64,000 nt of DNA from the NCBI RefSeq assembly GCF_905475345.1, contig NC_066587.1, forward strand, positions 2,994,070 to 3,058,069. Direction: 5' to 3'. The notes under the pieces were generated by a model. It ran no database searches, had not been told where the DNA came from, and saw nothing but the letters and a program-made list of their open reading frames with translations. This DNA comes from Vespula vulgaris (lineage: Eukaryota > Arthropoda > Insecta > Hymenoptera > Vespidae). Below, one piece after another: positions 60,941-64,000 of this stretch (position 1 is its first letter; every line of letters begins with the position of its first letter). The position numbers were made by a program, and so were the translations under genes.

Positions 60941-61094
60941 TCATTCGACGAAATCGGTATTGGACTTTGTGAATAGTAGCGAAAATGCAATTTTCGTAGT
61001 CAATACCGTTCATCTGATTTCTCAATTGGCCGACAATCTTATCATAGCTTGCGGTGGACTGTTGCCGCTTTTAGCTTCGGCTACGTCGCCAAAC
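60941..61094 (+). CDS. Nbea: Neurobeachin exon v (HSTKSVLDFVNSSENAIFVV)
   Basis: A 154-nt exon; the first base completes the Ser codon and it ends in phase 0. The acceptor is CACTTTGTAG and the donor is AAC|GTACGT. HSTKSVLDFVNSSENAIFVV and NTVHLISQLADNLIIACGGL match vertebrate HSTKSVMDFVNSNENIIFVH and NTIHLISQMVDNIIIACGGI. Confidence 0.96.
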
Positions 61095-61175
61095 GTACGT
61101 ATTTTCAAGATTGTACGTTGAAGTAGCCAATGATCCTATTTGTATTTGAATTTTATTGTGATTTGATATCCACAG

Positions 61176-61355
61176 AGCGAGTTAGACGTGATCGAACCGA
61201 CTCAGGGTATGCCGATAGAAGTAGCAGTTTCGTTTCTTCAAAGGTTAGTCAACATGGCCGATGTCCTGATCTTCGCAAGCTCCTTGAACTTCGGTGAACT
61301 CGAAGCTGAGAAGAACATGTCCAGCGGTGGAATTTTGAGACAATGTTTGCGACTG
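61176..61355 (+). CDS. Nbea: Neurobeachin exon w (EAEKNMSSGGILRQCLRL)
   Basis: A 180-nt, 60-codon, phase 0-0 exon. The acceptor is GATATCCACAG and the donor CTG|GTTTGT is weak. DVLIFASSLNFGELEAEKNM and SSGGILRQCLRL are almost identical to vertebrate DVLVFASSLNFSEIEAEKNM and SSGGLMRQCLRL. Confidence 0.96.
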
Positions 61356-62183
61356 GTTTGTATCGTTCATCTCATTTTTCGAATTCGTCATAATTATTTT
61401 ATCGTCTACATTCGAGTTTATCGAACGAAATGGTATAATCGAAAGTCTACTTCATTATATAGCATCGATAATACAAATAAAATTTTTGAAATCATTGAAA
61501 TTTACCAAGAAAAATCATAAACATTAGAAATGCACATCACATACATATTTATTCAAGTATCAAAAATCGATAATTTCAACTATTTCGACAAATATAAATA
61601 CTTTGGTAGTGTGGGAATCGATATTGTATTAGTACTTACCGAAATAGCATAAATATATACATATGCGTAGTTTGCCTCATATCAACATCCCACATTACAT
61701 TATGTATGTTACAATATTTCATAATTTATTATCACATGATATATGGTGATCAGTCAAAAATTTGTCTCTCTGTAGAAATCACGGAACTTTCATATTACAG
61801 TAAACTGCTTATCAACCAAAATTTAGTCGAGGATTATGTATATCGCAGAGAGTGTGTCGTCTTTTATAAATGTCTTGAACATTAGTTTCAGATACACGAG
61901 CATACACACACACACACACACACAGACAGACAGATAGACAACAAACAGATACATAAACATACATATACACGATTTTGCTCCACAAAGCTAGCTAAAGATA
62001 ATTTTTATTATTAAAAATACACGGCTGTGTATTCTCGCTTGTGAAATTTCTGTGTATTTTCTCGCATTTAGTCAACTTCAGACATATGTACATACTAAAG
62101 ATTCATTAATACCTTACCCCCGAATACAATTATTTTTACGTACATATATATATATATATGTCTCTGATAAAATGCTTCTATAG
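61356..62183 (+). other. Intron of 828 nt
   Basis: Starts with the weak donor GTTTGT and ends TTCTATAG. It holds (CA)n grading into (GACA)n at 61907-61932 and a short TA tract at 62145-62158. No gene seen. Confidence 0.8.
61907..61932. repeat. (CA)n-(GACA)n compound microsatellite
   Basis: CACACACACACACACACACA followed by GACAGACAGAT. Confidence 0.85.
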
Positions 62184-62324
62184 GTCTGTACATGTGCCGT
62201 TAGAAACTGCTTAGAGTGTAAAGAGCGTGGCAGATCGTACAGCATGTTAGGTCGACAGATTGGTACTAGTAATAAATCACAGCACATACAGTCTCTAATA
62301 CGAGGAGCTCAGACATCGCCCAAG
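62184..62324 (+). CDS. Nbea: Neurobeachin exon x (VCTCAVRNCLECKERGRSYS)
   Basis: A 141-nt, 47-codon, phase 0-0 exon. The acceptor is TGCTTCTATAG and the donor is AAG|GTACGT. VCTCAVRNCLECKERGR follows vertebrate VCCVAVRNCLECRQRQR. The rest (MLGRQIGTSNKSQHIQSLIR) is a poorly conserved linker. Confidence 0.95.
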
Positions 62325-62711
62325 GTACGTTACTTCCTATTGTCATAATTCAGCTTACATTAGAAACATTTAGATTAGTATTAATTAGTATCATCCTAAA
62401 TCGCGGTAGAGCACGATTGGTCCTTAGAAGGCCCCCAATTAAATACCTTTACACGAGCGTGTCTACGCTCTAATTTCGAAGATATCAAGATTTACTTTTT
62501 TTTTTTTTTCTTTCTTTTTTTTCCTTTTTTTTCTTTCTTTCTTTCTTTCTTTCTCTTTCTTTCTCTCTTTCTTTTTTCTTCCTTTCTTCTTTCTTTCTTT
62601 CTTTCTTTCTCGTTCTCCTTCATTTCTTGTCCATGTCAGCGCACTATAGAGTCTTTAGAAGCGGATGCAATATTTTATATTTATATATCGAATATCGTTG
62701 CTCCTTTATAG
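62325..62711 (+). other. Intron of 387 nt with a long pyrimidine tract
   Basis: Starts GTACGT, ends TTTATAG. A T/C tract of about 120 nt, mostly CTTT units, fills 62495-62615, about 95 nt before the acceptor. Confidence 0.8.
62495..62615. repeat. Polypyrimidine (CTTT)n tract
   Basis: About 120 nt of T and C, partly CTTT units. Confidence 0.9.
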
Positions 62712-62819
62712 AACATAGTGGATAATCTGGCTCATCAGTTAAGTCCTGTGAAGGATCCGGAAAAATTACTTCAAGACATGGATGTGAATCGCTTGAGAGC
62801 CGTGATATACAGAGATGTT
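62712..62819 (+). CDS. Nbea: Neurobeachin exon y (LSPVKDPEKLLQDMDVNRLR)
   Basis: A 108-nt, 36-codon, phase 0-0 exon. The acceptor is GCTCCTTTATAG and the donor is GTT|GTAAGT. LSPVKDPEKLLQDMDVNRLR then AVIYRDV matches vertebrate LSPIKDPDRLLQDVDINRLR then AVVYRDV. Confidence 0.96.
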
Positions 62820-62964
62820 GTAAGTAGATATGTACTTTGATCGATCCTATCGAAACTTCGATAATACCTTCTTTCACCAGTTGTATTTGAGACTCGAAGA
62901 GGAACTCGTTTGAAGAAATTTAATGAACGGTACGTCAATAATCTATTGTTTCCTCATTTTACAG

Positions 62965-63136
62965 GAAGAAACCAAGCAGGCACAGTTTCTGTCCCTGGCT
63001 ATAGTTTACTTCATCTCTGTACTAATGGTCTCGAAGTATCGCGATATATTGGAACCACCGATATCTCAACGTCCACCAAGTCCTGTCCAAACGATACAAA
63101 CTAATGGTGCCGGTTTGAGACCGGGTAGTCCCTCAG
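62965..63136 (+). CDS. Nbea: Neurobeachin exon z (KQAQFLSLAIVYFISVLMVS; last exon in window)
   Basis: A 172-nt exon, phase 0 in and phase 1 out. The acceptor is CTCATTTTACAG and the donor is TCAG|GTAAGA. KQAQFLSLAIVYFISVLMVS and KYRDILEP are nearly identical to vertebrate NBEA. The Pro/Ser/Gln tail (PPISQRPPSPVQTIQTNGAG) opens the next variable linker. The conserved hydrophobic stretch looks like a membrane segment but is known as part of the soluble NBEA protein. Confidence 0.96.
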
Positions 63137-63302
63137 GTAAGATTCCATGTAATTTTCAATTATCTGATTAATATACGGGCTAGTGATGATAAAAATTTTC
63201 TATCAAAATTAATTAATATCTCTGAATAGTTCATAAACGAACTTAAAATAGATTTGATTTTTATATTAAAAATATTCAAATAGGGGGGATATATATGCAT
63301 AC

Positions 63303-63358
<56 letters not shown>

Positions 63359-64000
63359 ATATGTATGTATCTTATATTGATTGTTCGATTTTTAATGAGA
63401 TAGAAGATTGATGGACAATGGTCGGTCTCGTCTTTCTTTCTTCTTTTTTAAAAGATCTTCGTATAAGAATTGGAATAACAGGTTGATATAGATTTTTTAT
63501 TATTTTTTTAATTTTAATATTTGTAAATAAGTATCGGTAGCAGTATAAACGTTCTCCTGTCACGAGTGATAATTTATTTGGTCAAAACTCTTACATGTCA
63601 GATATGTTTCGTCGTTTATTTTTCTATTTATTTCACTTCGATTGTTTCGATTATTATAAATAAACGAACACATTTCTTTCTATATCTTTGTTCGATCACA
63701 ATATTCCAAAGCATGACTATTCAATATTATAAGCATGTACTTTATAATCGTAAGTCCTGTGAACGATAAAAAAAAAGAAAAGAAGAATAGTCTCTGCCCT
63801 AATGTAGCTAGAAACGAACTTTTATTTCCTATTCATTTTAGGAGATTTTATTCGTCTGATTTAATAATGATCTAATTCGATCATCATTCGATATAAATTA
63901 ATGCGATATTGAATATTATAATTAGCTCGAAAGAAATATGAAATTCGATCAAGAAATGATTTCTCGTTCGGAGTCCCATAAAAAATTTTTCATTATAAAC
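63137..64000 (+). other. Intron following the last exon in the window (start only)
   Basis: Starts GTAAGA and runs past the window end. It holds a long (TA)n/(TATG)n tract at 63302-63371. I see no exon up to 64000. Confidence 0.8.
63302..63371. repeat. (TA)n / (TATG)n microsatellite
   Basis: About 48 nt perfect TA followed by GTATGTATATATGTATGTAT. Confidence 0.95.

Larger units (their letters stand above)
11289..63136 (+). other. Nbea: Neurobeachin (rugose/AKAP550 orthologue) gene, 5'- and 3'-truncated by the window
   Basis: Twenty-six exons on the + strand join in frame into 1,803 codons (1,820 with an alternative 17-codon extension). The predicted protein aligns continuously, from memory, with vertebrate NBEA from the LVGGEFD motif near its N terminus to the KYRDILEP motif before its C-terminal half. 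Landmarks include PRHSAKLL, RWPHENGFT, VLYDGKLS, GGWRVWVDTL, FRIPEFKWS and KNMSSGG. LRBA is the close paralogue in vertebrates; insects usually have one gene for the pair. Known role of the family: a peripheral Golgi/endosome-associated scaffold that binds PKA regulatory subunits and is needed for synaptic trafficking. The start codon, first coding exon(s), PH-BEACH and WD40 exons are outside the window. Gene assignment is very secure; the symbol is transferred from orthologues. Confidence 0.97.

Noticed and set aside
62965..63040. Transmembrane-like stretch FLSLAIVYFISVLMVS
   Set aside because: The same hydrophobic stretch is conserved in vertebrate NBEA, which is a peripheral, not integral, membrane protein; it is probably a buried helix.
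1..64000. Transposon, CRISPR or integrated viral sequence
   Set aside because: No transposase or reverse-transcriptase-like frame, no terminal inverted repeats with target duplications and no spacer-repeat array could be recognised. Highly decayed copies would be missed by eye.

Overview
The window is a stretch of AT-rich insect genomic DNA carrying one recognisable gene on the + strand: a neurobeachin orthologue (NBEA in vertebrates; rugose/rg, formerly AKAP550, in Drosophila). Neurobeachin is a large BEACH-family scaffold and A-kinase anchoring protein used in membrane trafficking and synapse assembly. No CpG depletion is apparent by eye (TCG/CGA are everywhere), the introns are AT-rich, and (GA)n, (CT)n, (TA)n and (AAT)n microsatellites are very abundant. 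This suggests a hymenopteran (bee, wasp or ant). The order is an inference; an insect neurobeachin is well supported.

Layout. Positions 1-11288 are the 3' part of a large intron whose upstream exon, with the start codon, lies outside the window. One 105-nt exon lies at 11289-11393. It is followed by a 37,691-nt intron (11394-49084) with no recognisable gene but with dense microsatellites, several more complex GC-richer islands that may be cis-regulatory, and a diverged tandem duplication. From 49085 to 63136 the gene becomes compact: 25 exons, most introns 70-400 nt. The window ends inside the next intron.

I assembled 26 consecutive coding exons by reading frames and splice sites. All junction phases agree and give one open frame of 5,410 nt (1,803 codons plus 1 nt), or 5,461 nt with an alternative 51-nt extension. 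In order they encode the N-terminal helical region, the concanavalin A-like lectin domain, the long armadillo-like/DUF4704 solenoid, a highly acidic low-complexity linker in one 1.7-kb exon, and the conserved block after it (FRIPEFKW to KYRDILEP). The PH-like, BEACH and WD40 domains must lie downstream.

Main points for a second look: a tandem 5' splice-site choice inserting 17 residues between the lectin domain and the solenoid; a GC-AG intron with no usable in-frame GT alternative; two short introns whose retention would give truncated proteins, one with a hydrophobic C-terminal tail; complex islands in the giant intron that look unlike the surrounding repeats; a ~120-147-bp diverged tandem duplication; and dyad-symmetric microsatellite clusters. 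I found no transposase, tRNA, rRNA, CRISPR array or second gene. The other open frames are short, low-complexity or antisense to true exons.
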